Shown: positions 50,408 to 59,445, numbered from the stretch's first letter. The stretch is 64,000 nucleotides of DNA from RYN-230 sp963814645 (GCA_963814645.1 CAWFDX010000009.1:744001-808000), one strand, 5' to 3'. Notes: generated by a model from the letters alone, not told the origin. Translations and numbers: made by a program.

Positions 50408-51655
50408 TCAGCCCGGAAATCGCAGCCGCCAGCCGCGCTCGCAGCGTTCCACGTACCCGCCCGCCGCGAGCTGGCCGAGGCACCGCATCACGGTATCGAA
50501 GTCCACCCCGGCCGACACCGCGATCCGGGCCGGCCCCCACCCGGTGCGGGCCGGGACCGCCTCCAGCACGCCACGGCTCACCGGATCCAGCTCGTCGCGC
50601 GGCAGCACCGGGCCGCGCCCGCCCGGCCCGCCGGCCGCCTCATCCGGGCCGAACGACAGCTGGCTGAGCACATCGGCCGCGCTGGTCACGCACTCCGCGC
50701 CCCACTCCCTGATGGCCAGATGGCAGCCGGCCGAAGCGGCCGAGGTGACCGGGCCGGGCACGGCCATCAGCGGCCGGTCCAGATCCCGGGCGTGCCGGGC
50801 GGTGTTCAGCGCGCCGCTGCGCAGCGCCGCCTCGACCACCACGGTGCCCCGGCTGAGCGCGGCGATCAGCCGGTTGCGCACCAGGAACCCGGGCCGGGTC
50901 GGGGCCCGGCCCGGTGGCCGTTCGCTGACCAGCACGCCGTGTGCGGCGACGGCCTGGAACAGCTCGTCGTGGCCGCGTGGATACGGGTCATCCAGCCCGG
51001 AGGGCAGCACCGCGATCGTGATTCCCTCGGCGCTGAGCGCGCCCCGGTGGGCCCAGCCGTCGATGCCGAACGCGCCGCCCGACACCACCGCCCAGCCGCG
51101 TTCGGCCAGGGCGGCGGCCAGCTCGGCGCAGACGTGACGGCCGTAGCCGGTGGCCGCCCGGGTGCCGACGATGGAGACCGAGCGGAGGCAGGCGAACCTG
51201 AGGTCGGCGCTGCCGCGCACCCAGAGCGCCCACGGGCTGCTGTCGCCGAGCACGGCAAGCTGGCTGGGCCAGCCCGGGTCGCCGGGGCACAGCAGCCGGA
51301 TCCCGGCCCGCGCCCAGCCGTCCACGGTCCGCTGGGTCGGCATGCCGCCCAGCCGGGCGGTCCAGCGCTGCAGCCCGGCTTTCAGGCCGGGGACGGCCGG
51401 GCCGCGCACGCCGGCGGGCGGCCACGTCCCGTCAGCCAGCGCGGTCACGATCGCGCCCGGCGAGTAGGTCCGCAGCAGTGCGGTCAACTGCGGGTCAGCC
51501 GGCTCGGCCAGCCAGCTCAGCACGGCCCGGGCCAGCCGGTCCGGCCCCGCAGCCGGTCCGCCCGGCCCCGCAGGCCCGGCAGACCCCGGCCCGTACCGGT
51601 CCGGTTCCGCAGCCCCAACGGACCCCGGCCCGCAGGGGTCCGGCCGGCGCGTCAT
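50408..51655 (-). CDS. dprA: DNA-processing protein DprA
   Basis: 415 residues from ATG 51655, whose ATGA overlaps the comM stop. Binds single-stranded DNA during transformation and loads RecA. The Rossmann-like core has SIVGTRAATGYGRHVCAELA, SGGAFGIDGWAHRGAL, VLPSGLDDPYPRGHDELF and VVVEAALRSGALNTARHARD; a C-terminal winged-helix region (~350-415) follows. The first ~45 residues are a Gly/Pro-rich repeat-like stretch (GPGSAGPAGPGGP). Part of yraN-comM-dprA. Confidence 0.94.
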   Translation of the reverse strand: MTRRPDPCGPGSVGAAEPDRYGPGSAGPAGPGGPAAGPDRLARAVLSWLAEPADPQLTALLRTYSPGAIVTALADGTWPPAGVRGPAVPGLKAGLQRWTARLGGMPTQRTVDGWARAGIRLLCPGDPGWPSQLAVLGDSSPWALWVRGSADLRFACLRSVSIVGTRAATGYGRHVCAELAAALAERGWAVVSGGAFGIDGWAHRGALSAEGITIAVLPSGLDDPYPRGHDELFQAVAAHGVLVSERPPGRAPTRPGFLVRNRLIAALSRGTVVVEAALRSGALNTARHARDLDRPLMAVPGPVTSAASAGCHLAIREWGAECVTSAADVLSQLSFGPDEAAGGPGGRGPVLPRDELDPVSRGVLEAVPARTGWGPARIAVSAGVDFDTVMRCLGQLAAGGYVERCERGWRLRFPG

Positions 51656-53217
51656 CCGGACACCCCTAGCCACAGGCCGAGCGCGTAACTGGTGTGATCG
51701 GCAGTCGGGCGGGATACCTCGGCCAGGTCAGCGAGTGTCCAGGCCACTCTGAGTACCCGGTGGAATCCGCGGGCACTAATCTGCCCGAGATCAATGGCTC
51801 GTTCCAGAGGGGCGAACGCGCCTGGGGTTGGCCTGAATCGCCCGCGTAATTCGCTGCCAGGGATCTCCCCGTTGAGCTGCCACGGGGTATCTCGCAGGCG
51901 ATCCGCCGCGCGCTCCCGCGCTGCAGCAACCCGGTCGGCCACCTTCGCGCTGGGTTCGGCGAACTTCCTGTCGCTGAGCAGCTCACTCCGGCTCACCGGG
52001 AGGAACTCGACCTTCACGTCGACCCGATCCAGCAGTGGCCCAGACAACCTGGCCAGGTATCTACGACGTTCCGCAGGAGAGCATTCACAGGCGGCCCGCC
52101 CACCGGACCCTTTCGCGCATGGGCAGGGATTAGCGGCAAGTACCAGCGTGAAGCGAGCTGGGAAGCGCGCAATGGTACCTAAGCGGGCCACCACGACCTC
52201 TCCGGACTCGAGAGGCTGGCGTAATGCGTCGAGCACGTCCCGGCCGAACTCTGGGGCCTCGTCGAGGAAGAGGCAGCCCCGGTGGGCCAGCGACGCAGCC
52301 CCAGGGTGGATCATGCCGCTGCCACCGCCAACGATCGCCGCCTTAGTCGCGGTGTGGTGCGGCGCGCAGAAGGGCGGCTCCGTCAGCAGCGGGCTTCCAT
52401 CAGGGAGCACGCCTGCCACCGAGTGGATCGAAGTGACTTCCAGGGCTGCCGTCCTGTCAAGGCCTGGTAGCACAGTTGGAATCCGCTCCGCCAGCATGGT
52501 TTTGCCCGCCCCCGGTGGCCCAAGCATGGAGAGATGATGCCCGCCGGCAGCGCATATCTCGGCGGCCCGGCGCGCTGTGGGCTGACCCAGCACATCAGCC
52601 AGATCCAGCCTGCAGCCGGTCGACCGCCCAGTGCGCAACGGGGTAAGGCTCGGCTCTGTGCCACCCTCTGTGATCTGAACCGGATCCGCCTCTTCTCCCA
52701 TAGCCTCACCGCGAAGCCAGCCAAGGAGGCCGCGTAGGGACTTAGCGCTCAACACACGAAGTCCAGGTACCAGCGCCGCCTCAGCAGCGTTGGCATGCGG
52801 CACAGCGACCCGGCGGAATCCGCTGGCGGCCGCAGCGGCCATAGCAGGCAGCACCCCTCTAACCGGACGAATCTGGCCGTCAAGTCCAAGTTCACCAAGG
52901 AATGCCACGCCCTCCAGGGCTGCAGCCGGGATCGCGTCCGCTGCGCTCAAGATCGCGACGGCTATGCCCAGGTCAAATCCGCTGCCCCGCTTAGGCAGGC
53001 TGGCGGGTGACAGGCCAACAGTGATCCGGCGTTGCGGCCATTGCTCGTGGCTGTTGACGATCGCAGCCCGGATCCGGTCTCTCGCCTCGCGCAGAGCTGT
53101 GTCCGGAAGCCCAATCAGGAGCAGGCCCGGCAGGCCGTTCTGGATGTCGGCTTCGATCTCCACCTCGTGACCCTCCACCCCGACTAGGGCGATGGCGTGG
53201 GTGCGGGCGACCGGCAC
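51652..53217 (-). CDS. comM: YifB/ComM-family Mg-chelatase-like ATPase
   Basis: 521 residues from GTG 53217 (VPVARTHAIALVGVEG), 1 nt after the yraN stop. Helicase that promotes branch migration of transforming DNA. A Lon-protease-like N-terminal fold (EIEADIQNGLPGLLLIGLPD), Walker A GPPGAGKTMLAERIP, Walker B LFLDEAPEF, and the C-terminal Mg_chelatase_C region are present. The gene looks less GC-rich than its neighbours and uses more A/T-ending codons (e.g. around 51660-52100 and 52620-52760), which may point to a different history. Confidence 0.93.
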   Translation of the reverse strand: MPVARTHAIALVGVEGHEVEIEADIQNGLPGLLLIGLPDTALREARDRIRAAIVNSHEQWPQRRITVGLSPASLPKRGSGFDLGIAVAILSAADAIPAAALEGVAFLGELGLDGQIRPVRGVLPAMAAAAASGFRRVAVPHANAAEAALVPGLRVLSAKSLRGLLGWLRGEAMGEEADPVQITEGGTEPSLTPLRTGRSTGCRLDLADVLGQPTARRAAEICAAGGHHLSMLGPPGAGKTMLAERIPTVLPGLDRTAALEVTSIHSVAGVLPDGSPLLTEPPFCAPHHTATKAAIVGGGSGMIHPGAASLAHRGCLFLDEAPEFGRDVLDALRQPLESGEVVVARLGTIARFPARFTLVLAANPCPCAKGSGGRAACECSPAERRRYLARLSGPLLDRVDVKVEFLPVSRSELLSDRKFAEPSAKVADRVAAARERAADRLRDTPWQLNGEIPGSELRGRFRPTPGAFAPLERAIDLGQISARGFHRVLRVAWTLADLAEVSRPTADHTSYALGLWLGVSG

Positions 53218-53218
53218 G

Positions 53219-53575
53219 TCAGCCCACTCCCCGGACGTGGTCGATGGTGAAGTGCCCGGCCCGGTCCCGGACCAGCCCGATCGCATCGATCCGCACCTCG
53301 TCGAACAGCACCCCGTGGGCCCGGATCCAGCTGATGGCCAGCCCGCGCAGCCGGGCCCGCTTGCGCCGACTGATGGCCTCCAGCGGGCTGCCGAAGCCCA
53401 GCCCGGACCGGGTCTTGACCTCGCAGGCGACGAGCACCCGGCGCTCGGCCGCAACGATGTCCAGCTCGCCCTCGGCGCAGCGCCAGTTCCGGTCGAGGAT
53501 CCGCATCCCGGCCTGCTGCAGGTACTCGGCAGCCAGCTGCTCGCCCAGCCGGCCCAGATCATCTTTGTCTGCCAT
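53219..53575 (-). CDS. YraN/UPF0102 family nuclease-fold protein
   Basis: 118 residues. LGRLGEQLAAEYLQQAGMRILDRNWR, EGELDIVAAERRVLVACEVKTRSGLGFG and KRARLRGLAISWI follow the UPF0102 pattern, with a PD-(D/E)XK-like core (Glu-Leu-Asp, then EVKTR). Function not established. First gene of the coupled yraN-comM-dprA set. The 152-nt gap on its upstream side (53576-53727) has no gene. Confidence 0.92.
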   Translation of the reverse strand: MADKDDLGRLGEQLAAEYLQQAGMRILDRNWRCAEGELDIVAAERRVLVACEVKTRSGLGFGSPLEAISRRKRARLRGLAISWIRAHGVLFDEVRIDAIGLVRDRAGHFTIDHVRGVG

Positions 53576-53727
53576 CCGGCATCACCTCCGATGCCGAACG
53601 CTGCCGGAGATGGCGGCGGGCGCCCACGGTCAATCACGGCGCTGTGGACAAGCAGCGCGAAACCGCGCGGCTGTGGATAACGGGGCCGATTTGTCGCCCC
53701 TGGATGCTTAAATGCTGCCGGGGATGG

Positions 53728-54039
53728 CTACTTGTCGGGCACTTCGAGCTCGGCGCGGGCCAGTTCCTCGACGTTGACGTCCTTGAACGTGACAACCCGT
53801 ACGTTCTTCACGAACCGGGCCGGGCGGTACATGTCCCAGACCCAGGCGTCCTGCATAATGACCTCGAAGTACACCTCGCCGTTCTCGGAGCTGTGCACGT
53901 TCAGCTCGACCTGGTTCGTGAGGTAGAACCGGCGCTCGGTCTCGACCACATGGGTGAACAGCCCCACGACGTCCCGGTACTCGCGGTAGAGCTGCAGCTC
54001 CATCTCGGTCTCGTACTTCTCGAGATCCTCTGCGCTCAT
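53728..54039 (-). CDS. DUF2469 conserved actinobacterial protein
   Basis: 103 residues. SAEDLEKYETEMELQLYREYRDVVGLF and RRFYLTNQVELNVHS, MYRPARFVKNVRVVTFKDVNVEEL match the highly conserved family regularly found between rnhB and yraN in actinobacteria. Acidic, soluble, no known activity. ATG with GGAGG in front. Confidence 0.93.
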   Translation of the reverse strand: MSAEDLEKYETEMELQLYREYRDVVGLFTHVVETERRFYLTNQVELNVHSSENGEVYFEVIMQDAWVWDMYRPARFVKNVRVVTFKDVNVEELARAELEVPDK

Positions 54040-54085
54040 CTGCTCCCCCTCCGTTCAGACGTCGGGAGGTCCGGCCTGGCTGGGA

Positions 54086-54880
54086 TCAACCATAAGTCAA
54101 TTCTCCATCCAGCAATTCCCCGGACCTCATCTGCTCCGGAAGCACGATCTGCTCCGGAATCGCGGTCAGGTCATCCTCCGCCGGGACGTCCTCCTCCCAT
54201 CCCTCCGGCGGCTCGGCGCCGCGCTGGGCCAGGCTCATGACGTTAGCGAACGAGGCCCGGTGCTGCGGGCAGGGCCCGTGCTCGGTCAGCGCGCGCATAT
54301 GGCTGCGGGTGGAGTACCCCTTGTGCTGCGCGAACCCGTATTCCGGGTAGCTGCCCGACAGCTCGGTCATGATCCGGTCCCTGGTCACCTTGGCCACGAT
54401 CGAGGCGGCGGCCACGCACGCAGCCACCTCGTCGCCCTTCCACATGGCCAGGGCGGGCACGGCGAGGCCGCGTACCGGGAACCCGTCGGTGAGCGCGTAT
54501 CCGGGCCGGGGCGTGAGCCCGGCCAGGGCCCGGCGCATGCCCTCGATGTTGCACACGTGCAGCCCGCAGGCATCGATTTCGCGGGACGGGATGATGACCC
54601 GGTGCCAGCCGAGCGCGGTCCGGGTGATCTCCTGGTAGGCCTCCTCCCGGGCGGCCGGGGTGAGCTGCTTGGAGTCGGCGATGCCGGTCAACCCGGAGAG
54701 CTTGGCCGGGTTCAGCATCACCGCGGCGACCACCAGCGGGCCGGCGCAGGCGCCGCGGCCGGCTTCGTCGATGCCCGCTACCGGGGATAGCCCGGCGCGG
54801 ATCAGGACGCGCTCGTATCCGGTCAGACGGGCCGCACGCCGGGGGGTGTAACCGGGATGCCGCCATTCTGGCGCTGCCAT
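54086..54880 (-). CDS. rnhB: Ribonuclease HII
   Basis: 264 residues. Removes RNA from RNA-DNA hybrids, including misincorporated ribonucleotides. AGIDEAGRGACAGPLVVAAV carries the Asp-Glu of the active site, then ADSKQLTPAAREEAY, the third Asp in TDGFPV, and ASIVAKVTRDRIM with the fourth Asp. C-terminal ~50 residues (after HRASFANVMSL) form an acidic extension. 4 nt downstream of lepB, so cotranscribed. Confidence 0.94.
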   Translation of the reverse strand: MAAPEWRHPGYTPRRAARLTGYERVLIRAGLSPVAGIDEAGRGACAGPLVVAAVMLNPAKLSGLTGIADSKQLTPAAREEAYQEITRTALGWHRVIIPSREIDACGLHVCNIEGMRRALAGLTPRPGYALTDGFPVRGLAVPALAMWKGDEVAACVAAASIVAKVTRDRIMTELSGSYPEYGFAQHKGYSTRSHMRALTEHGPCPQHRASFANVMSLAQRGAEPPEGWEEDVPAEDDLTAIPEQIVLPEQMRSGELLDGELTYG

Positions 54881-54884
54881 GGGC

Positions 54885-55964
54885 TCACCTGCGCCCGCGC
54901 CGGGTGCGCAGCCAGGTGGCCACCCGTCGCCCGCTCCGGCGGCGGATCCGGCGCTCCAGCATGAGCAGCGGCACCGCGGCGGCGCCCGCCACCGCGGCCG
55001 GGGCGGGCGGGCTGGTCAGTGCGCCGAGTGCCGTGCTGGTGGCGTTCAGCTTGTTGAAGGTGCTGGGGATGGGCAGCGCCCGGAACCGGCTCGGCGGCCA
55101 GAGGATCAGGAACGCCCGGCCGACCACCTGGCTCTCCGGGATGGTGCCGCCGCCTGGGTCGCCGATGTGGCCGCGCGAGTCGTAGGACACGTTGCGGTGG
55201 TCGCCCATCACCCACAGCCGCCCGGGTGGTACCCGGATGTTGAACTTGGTCTGGGACGGCGGGTTGCCGGGGTACAGGTACGACTTCTCGTGCAGGGCCA
55301 CCCCGTTGACCGTCACGTCGCCCTGCGCGTTGCAGCAGACGACGTGGTCGCCGGGCAGCCCGATGACCCGCTTGATGTAGTCGTGCACGCCGGGGGAGAT
55401 GCCGAACAGGCCGACCACCGCGTGGCCGAATTCGCTGGCCCAGCGGACGATCGGGTCGCTGGACTGGGGCGGGCTGGGCGGGTCCCAGGAGCCTTCCCCG
55501 TTGAACACGACGACGTCCCCGCGGTCGATCGGGCGGAAGTGATAGATCAGCTTGTTGACCAGGACCTTGTCCCCGATGTCGAGCGTGTTCTCCATCGACG
55601 AGGACGGGATGAAGAAGGCCTGGATCACGTAGGTCTTGATGACCAGCATGATCACCAGGGCGAACGCGAACAGCGTGATGAGCTCGACCCACCAGGAGAC
55701 GCGGCGTCGCCGCCGGGCCTGCGTCGCGGCGCGCCGGGTCGCGGGGGCTGTCCCGGTCCCGCTGGCCTGCCCGTCGCCGTTGGCCGCGGCGGTGCTGGCC
55801 GCCGGCCCATCCGCGCCCGCTGTGCCGCGGTGCGGCGACCCGGTGATCGTCTCGGCGCCCGGTGGGTTCTGGTCCGCGCCCACGGCGTCGCCGCGCTGGC
55901 CAGGCCCGCCCGGTCCCGGTGCGCCGCTCAGCGGCGGATCGCCCATGCCCCGGTCATCATTCAT
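54885..55964 (-). CDS. lepB: Signal peptidase I
   Basis: 359 residues. A Gly/Pro/Ala-rich cytosolic N-terminus (~95 residues) precedes the membrane anchor (VELITLFAFALVIMLVIKTY) and the catalytic domain: Ser in FIPSSSMENTLDIGDKVLVN, the general-base Lys in YIKRVIGLPGDHVVC, and the box MGDHRNVSYDSRGHIG. A second hydrophobic segment (APAAVAGAAAVPLLMLERRI) near the C-terminus suggests a second anchor. Cleaves Sec/Tat signal peptides outside the membrane. Confidence 0.94.
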   Translation of the reverse strand: MNDDRGMGDPPLSGAPGPGGPGQRGDAVGADQNPPGAETITGSPHRGTAGADGPAASTAAANGDGQASGTGTAPATRRAATQARRRRRVSWWVELITLFAFALVIMLVIKTYVIQAFFIPSSSMENTLDIGDKVLVNKLIYHFRPIDRGDVVVFNGEGSWDPPSPPQSSDPIVRWASEFGHAVVGLFGISPGVHDYIKRVIGLPGDHVVCCNAQGDVTVNGVALHEKSYLYPGNPPSQTKFNIRVPPGRLWVMGDHRNVSYDSRGHIGDPGGGTIPESQVVGRAFLILWPPSRFRALPIPSTFNKLNATSTALGALTSPPAPAAVAGAAAVPLLMLERRIRRRSGRRVATWLRTRRGRR

Positions 55965-56076
55965 TACGTCAACCCTAGCGCCGGGGTGCCGGGAAGTGTG
56001 CCCGCAGGCTGCGTCGCGCCCGCGGCCGCCCTCCGGCTAGCCCGCCGTCGTCGCTGCCGGCCACCGAATGCAGCGG

Positions 56077-56433
56077 TCAGCGGGCCGGCTCGCGGCGCTC
56101 CCGGATCCGCGCGGCCTTACCGCGCAGCGACCGGAGGTAGTACAGCTTGGCCCGGCGGACCTGGCCCCTGGTGACCACTTCGATCTTGTCCAGGGAGGGG
56201 CTGTGCACCGGGAACGTGCGCTCCACGCCCACGCCATAGCTGATCTTGCGGACGGTGAACGTCTCCCGGGCCCCACCGCCCTGGCGCCGGATCACGACGC
56301 CCTGGAAGACCTGAATCCGCGACCGGGTTCCTTCCGTGACCCGCACATGTACTTTCAGCGTGTCCCCGGGACGGAAGTCGGGGATGTCAGAGCGGATCTG
56401 AGCCTGCTCCAGCTCGGCGATCGCGGTGTGCAT
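56077..56433 (-). CDS. rplS: 50S ribosomal protein L19
   Basis: 118 residues. IPDFRPGDTLKVHVRVTEG, RIQVFQGVVIRRQGGGARET, RKISYGVGVERTFPVHSPSL and KLYYLRSLRGKAARIRE give the full L19 sequence pattern. Usual position after trmD; 134 nt separate them. Confidence 0.97.
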   Translation of the reverse strand: MHTAIAELEQAQIRSDIPDFRPGDTLKVHVRVTEGTRSRIQVFQGVVIRRQGGGARETFTVRKISYGVGVERTFPVHSPSLDKIEVVTRGQVRRAKLYYLRSLRGKAARIRERREPAR

Positions 56434-56567
56434 GGCTAAAGTTCCTCAGTTGTCCTCACGCGCGCACAGGCCAGCGAACGCGTGGCGTCGGTCTAGTCGG
56501 TGTCCTGGGCCGCGGCGGTCGCCAGGACGCGCACCCACAGCGTCGGCCTCATGCGGGTGGCGAACTA

Positions 56568-57359
56568 TCAGTGTGCCATATCTTTGGCGCTGACCGGAAA
56601 GCCAGCGCCCAGGAGCACCTCCCGGTCCCGGTTGTCCAGCGTCCCGGCGGCCAGCCGGGCGACCAGATCCGGGCGGAACGCGGCGGTCCGGCGCAGCGCC
56701 TCATCGCGCCGCCAGCGGGCGATGGCAGCGTGGTCACCGGACAGCAGGACGGGCGGCACCTCGCGGCCGCGCCACACCCGCGGCCTGGTGTAAGCCGGCC
56801 CTTCCAGCAGCCCGGCCATTGGCCCGGCGCCGCCGCCGAACGAGTCGTCGGCCGCGGACCCCGCGTTGCCCAGCACCCCGGGCAGCAGCCGGGTGATCGC
56901 GTCGATCATGACCAGCACCGCGGGCTCGCCGCCGGACAGCACGTAGTCCCCGATGGACAGCTCGTCCACCGGCATCCGCTCCCGCGCGTCCACGACCACG
57001 CGCGCGTCGATCCCCTCGTACCGGCCACAAGCAAAGACCAGCCATGCCGAACGCCCGAGCCCGGCCGCTGCCGCCTGGCTGAACGGCAGCCCTGTGGGGG
57101 TGGGGACAACCAGCCGAGGCTGGCCCGGCTCACTCCCGGTCACTTCATCCAGGGCTTCGCCCCACGGCTCGGGCGACATGACCATGCCCGGGCCGCCGCC
57201 GAACGGAGCGTCGTCCACAGTGCGGTGCACGTCGTGCGTCCACCGGCGCAGGTCATGGATCTGCAGCTGGATGGTGCCACGAGCGGCCGCCTTGCCGAGC
57301 AGGGACACGGTGAGCGGGCTGAAGTACTCCGGGAAGATCGTGATGATGTCGATACGCAC
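56568..57359 (-). CDS. trmD: tRNA (guanine-37-N1)-methyltransferase
   Basis: 263 residues from GTG 57359 (VRIDIITIFPEYFSPL, SD GAGGTG). SPOUT-family knot: GGGPGMVMSPEPWGEAL, VFACGRYEGIDARVV, ELSIGDYVLSGGEPAVLVMI and PPVLLSGDHAAIARWRRDEA. Methylates G37 of tRNAs to prevent frameshifting. The frame is open further upstream only as a shadow of rimM. Confidence 0.95.
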   Translation of the reverse strand: MRIDIITIFPEYFSPLTVSLLGKAAARGTIQLQIHDLRRWTHDVHRTVDDAPFGGGPGMVMSPEPWGEALDEVTGSEPGQPRLVVPTPTGLPFSQAAAAGLGRSAWLVFACGRYEGIDARVVVDARERMPVDELSIGDYVLSGGEPAVLVMIDAITRLLPGVLGNAGSAADDSFGGGAGPMAGLLEGPAYTRPRVWRGREVPPVLLSGDHAAIARWRRDEALRRTAAFRPDLVARLAAGTLDNRDREVLLGAGFPVSAKDMAH

Positions 57360-57369
57360 CTGGGTCACC

Positions 57370-57966
57370 TCACCCCGGCCCGGGTTCCGCGGCACCGAGT
57401 TCGAGCAGCCCCGGCGGCGGGTCGATGACCAGCCGGCCGGCGGCCACGTCGACCTCGGGCACGATCGCGGCCACGAACGGCACCAGCAGCCCGTCCGGCT
57501 GGACAGCCTGGCCCGGCCGGACCGGGCCCGCGGGCCCGGCGGTGGCGGGCTGGGCACCGGCCCGCCCGGCCGGCTCGATCACCAGCAGGTCCTGGCCGAA
57601 GTGGCGGACGTCGGTCACCCGGCCGACCGGTTCGCCGGACACGGTGACCACGGCCAGCCCGATCAGCTCGTGATCGTGGAACTCGTCGGGGTCGTCCGAG
57701 GACCCGGCCTGGGCGGAATCCAGCGTGAGCCAGACCCCGCGCAGGCCCTCGGCCTGGTCCCGGTCGGTGATCCCATCGAAGCCGACCAGCAGCCGCCCGG
57801 TGTTCCAGCGCACCGACGCCACGGCCAGCGGGCCGGCTCCGGCCGGGTCGGTGGCCAGCACCGACCCCACCGCGAACCGGCGCTCCGGCTCATCGGTGTG
57901 CACTTCTACCGACACCTCGCCGCGCACCCCGTGCGGCCGGGCGATCCGGCCCACGACCAGTTGCAT
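57370..57966 (-). CDS. rimM: Ribosome maturation factor RimM
   Basis: 198 residues. N-terminal RimM domain (VVGRIARPHGVRGEVSVEVHTDEPERR, FDGITDRDQAEGLRGVWLT) and a C-terminal PRC-barrel (YHDHELIGLAVVT-like segment, VGRVTDVRHFGQDLLVIE, LVPFVAAIVPEVDVAAGRLVID; here with a Gly/Pro/Ala insertion of ~25 residues). Needed for 16S 3'-domain assembly with S19. Sits 6 nt from khpA and 10 nt from trmD. Confidence 0.93.
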   Translation of the reverse strand: MQLVVGRIARPHGVRGEVSVEVHTDEPERRFAVGSVLATDPAGAGPLAVASVRWNTGRLLVGFDGITDRDQAEGLRGVWLTLDSAQAGSSDDPDEFHDHELIGLAVVTVSGEPVGRVTDVRHFGQDLLVIEPAGRAGAQPATAGPAGPVRPGQAVQPDGLLVPFVAAIVPEVDVAAGRLVIDPPPGLLELGAAEPGPG

Positions 57967-57972
57967 GACGAG

Positions 57973-58215
57973 CTAGCGGACCTCGTCCACGTCGAGCAGG
58001 TCGACCCGCACGTACTTGCCGCCGGCCAGTGAGCCGATGACCGTGCGCAGCGCCTTGGCGGTCCGGCCGCCGCGGCCGATGACCTTGCCCAGATCCTCGG
58101 GGTGCACCCGCACTTCCAGGACCCGGCCCCTGCGCAGCCCGTGGCTGTTCACCCGGACGTCATCTGGGTACTCCACGATGCCCTTCACCAGGTGCTCAAG
58201 GGCCTCTTCCAGCAT
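57973..58215 (-). CDS. khpA: KH-domain RNA-binding protein KhpA
   Basis: 80 residues from ATG 58215 (MLEEALEHLVKGIVEYPDDV). Single KH domain with the GxxG loop in LGKVIGRGGRTAKALRTVIG. Small KH protein that partners KhpB (Jag/EloR) in regulating cell elongation in Gram-positives and is conserved in this position between rpsP and rimM. 1 nt after the rpsP stop. Confidence 0.93.
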   Translation of the reverse strand: MLEEALEHLVKGIVEYPDDVRVNSHGLRRGRVLEVRVHPEDLGKVIGRGGRTAKALRTVIGSLAGGKYVRVDLLDVDEVR

Positions 58216-58216
58216 G

Positions 58217-59239
58217 TCAGGCTCCGTTGCCCTGCTCCGTGGCCGCAGCCTCCGCTGCCTCGCCAGCGTCCGCCGCCGGCTCGGCCTTCGCGGCGCTGTC
58301 CTTCTTGGCGCTAGCCCTGGCACCCTTGGCCGCCGGGGCCTCGTCCGCGTCAGCCTTGTCCTTGGCCGCCTCGGGCTTGGCCTTGTCGGCCTTAGCGGTG
58401 TGGGCCTTGGCCGTGTCCGCCTTGGCCGTGTCCGCCTTGGCCGTGTCCGCCTTACCGGTGTCCGCCTTAGCGGTGTCCGCCTTGGCCGTGTCCGCCTTAG
58501 CGGTATCGGCCTTAGCGGTATCGGCCTTAGCGGTGTCCGCCTTAGCGGTATCGGCCTTAGCCGTGTCCGCCTTAGCGGTATCGGCCTTAGCGGTATCGGC
58601 CTTAGCGGTGTCCGCCTTAGCGGTATCGGCCTTAGCGGTGTCCGCCTTAGCGGTATCGGCCTTAGCCGTGTCCGCCTTGGCCGTGTCGGCCTTAGCGGTA
58701 TCGGCCTTGGCCGTGTCCGCCTTGGCCGTGTCCGCCTTGGCGGTGTCCGCCTTGGCCGTGTCGGCCTTGGCGCTGGCCTGCCTGCCGCCAGTCCGGCCGG
58801 CTGGCCTGCTCGCCTTGGCGTCGCCGTCGGCCTGGTCGTCGGCGGCCTTGCCGGCCGGCTTGCGGCCGCCCTTGCCCTTGCCGCCGTCGCCGGTGCCCAG
58901 CGCCTCGGCCACCGCGGCCGCGTAAGCGTCCTTCTTGTCCGCCTTGGGTGCGGCGGTCTTGAGGGTCCCCTCGGCGCCGGGCAGGCCCTTGAACTTCTGC
59001 CAGTCCCCGGTCACTTCCAGGATCTTGCGCACCGGGTCGGTCGGCTGCGCGCCGACGGACAGCCAGTGCTGGGCCCGCTCGGAGTCAACCTCGATGAGCG
59101 AGGGCTCGCTCATCGGGTGGTACTTCCCGATCTCTTCGATCGCGCGGCCGTCCCGCTTGGTGCGGGCGTCAGCCACGATGATCCGGTAAAACGGCGCGTG
59201 GATCTTGCCCATGCGCTTCAGCTTGATCTTGACAGCCAC
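58217..59239 (-). CDS. rpsP: 30S ribosomal protein S16 with an exceptionally long Lys-Ala-Asp-Thr-Ala repeat tail
   Basis: 340 residues from GTG 59239 (VAVKIKLKRMGKIHAPFYRI). The S16 core (about 1-90: VADARTKRDGRAIEEIGKYHP, SERAQHWLSVGAQPTDPVRK) is normal. The rest is an extension: a Lys/Gly-rich linker (~105-155), about 25 pentapeptides KADTA, and a Lys/Ala/Glu terminus. S16 is usually 80-170 residues; several actinobacteria have Ala/Lys tails, but this one is more than double the core length. Its composition recalls histone-H1-like tails (as in HupB). The frame open upstream to 59533 is not conserved. Confidence 0.95.
   Translation of the reverse strand: MAVKIKLKRMGKIHAPFYRIIVADARTKRDGRAIEEIGKYHPMSEPSLIEVDSERAQHWLSVGAQPTDPVRKILEVTGDWQKFKGLPGAEGTLKTAAPKADKKDAYAAAVAEALGTGDGGKGKGGRKPAGKAADDQADGDAKASRPAGRTGGRQASAKADTAKADTAKADTAKADTAKADTAKADTAKADTAKADTAKADTAKADTAKADTAKADTAKADTAKADTAKADTAKADTAKADTAKADTAKADTAKADTAKADTGKADTAKADTAKADTAKAHTAKADKAKPEAAKDKADADEAPAAKGARASAKKDSAAKAEPAADAGEAAEAAATEQGNGA
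58385..58775. repeat. 15-bp tandem repeats encoding the S16 tail
   Basis: About 25 consecutive 15-bp units of the form KCSGCCTTRGCSGTR (plus strand), e.g. TCCGCCTTAGCGGTG, encoding TAKAD on the minus strand. Third-position variation (GTA/GTG, TTA-type/TTG-type) shows several higher-order blocks (30-60 bp) copied together. Confidence 0.9.
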
Positions 59240-59445
59240 GGGTGTGGTCTCTCCCAGAACGCTCGGATGCGGGCAACGCTCGCGCCGGGTGGGGACCACC
59301 GCGTCGGCCCGCTCGTATCCCGGGCCGGCGAGCGTGAGAGGGCGTCGCCAGACCGGGAAGTGTCCCAGACATTGTGCCAGACACACGAGGGTGGGGCGTA
59401 ATCGCGACCGAATCGCAGTCCCACACAGCCGTGCCACGCCGAGAG

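Noticed and set aside
58385..58775. CRISPR-like or minisatellite non-coding array
   Set aside because: It is in frame within rpsP over its whole length and encodes the S16 tail.
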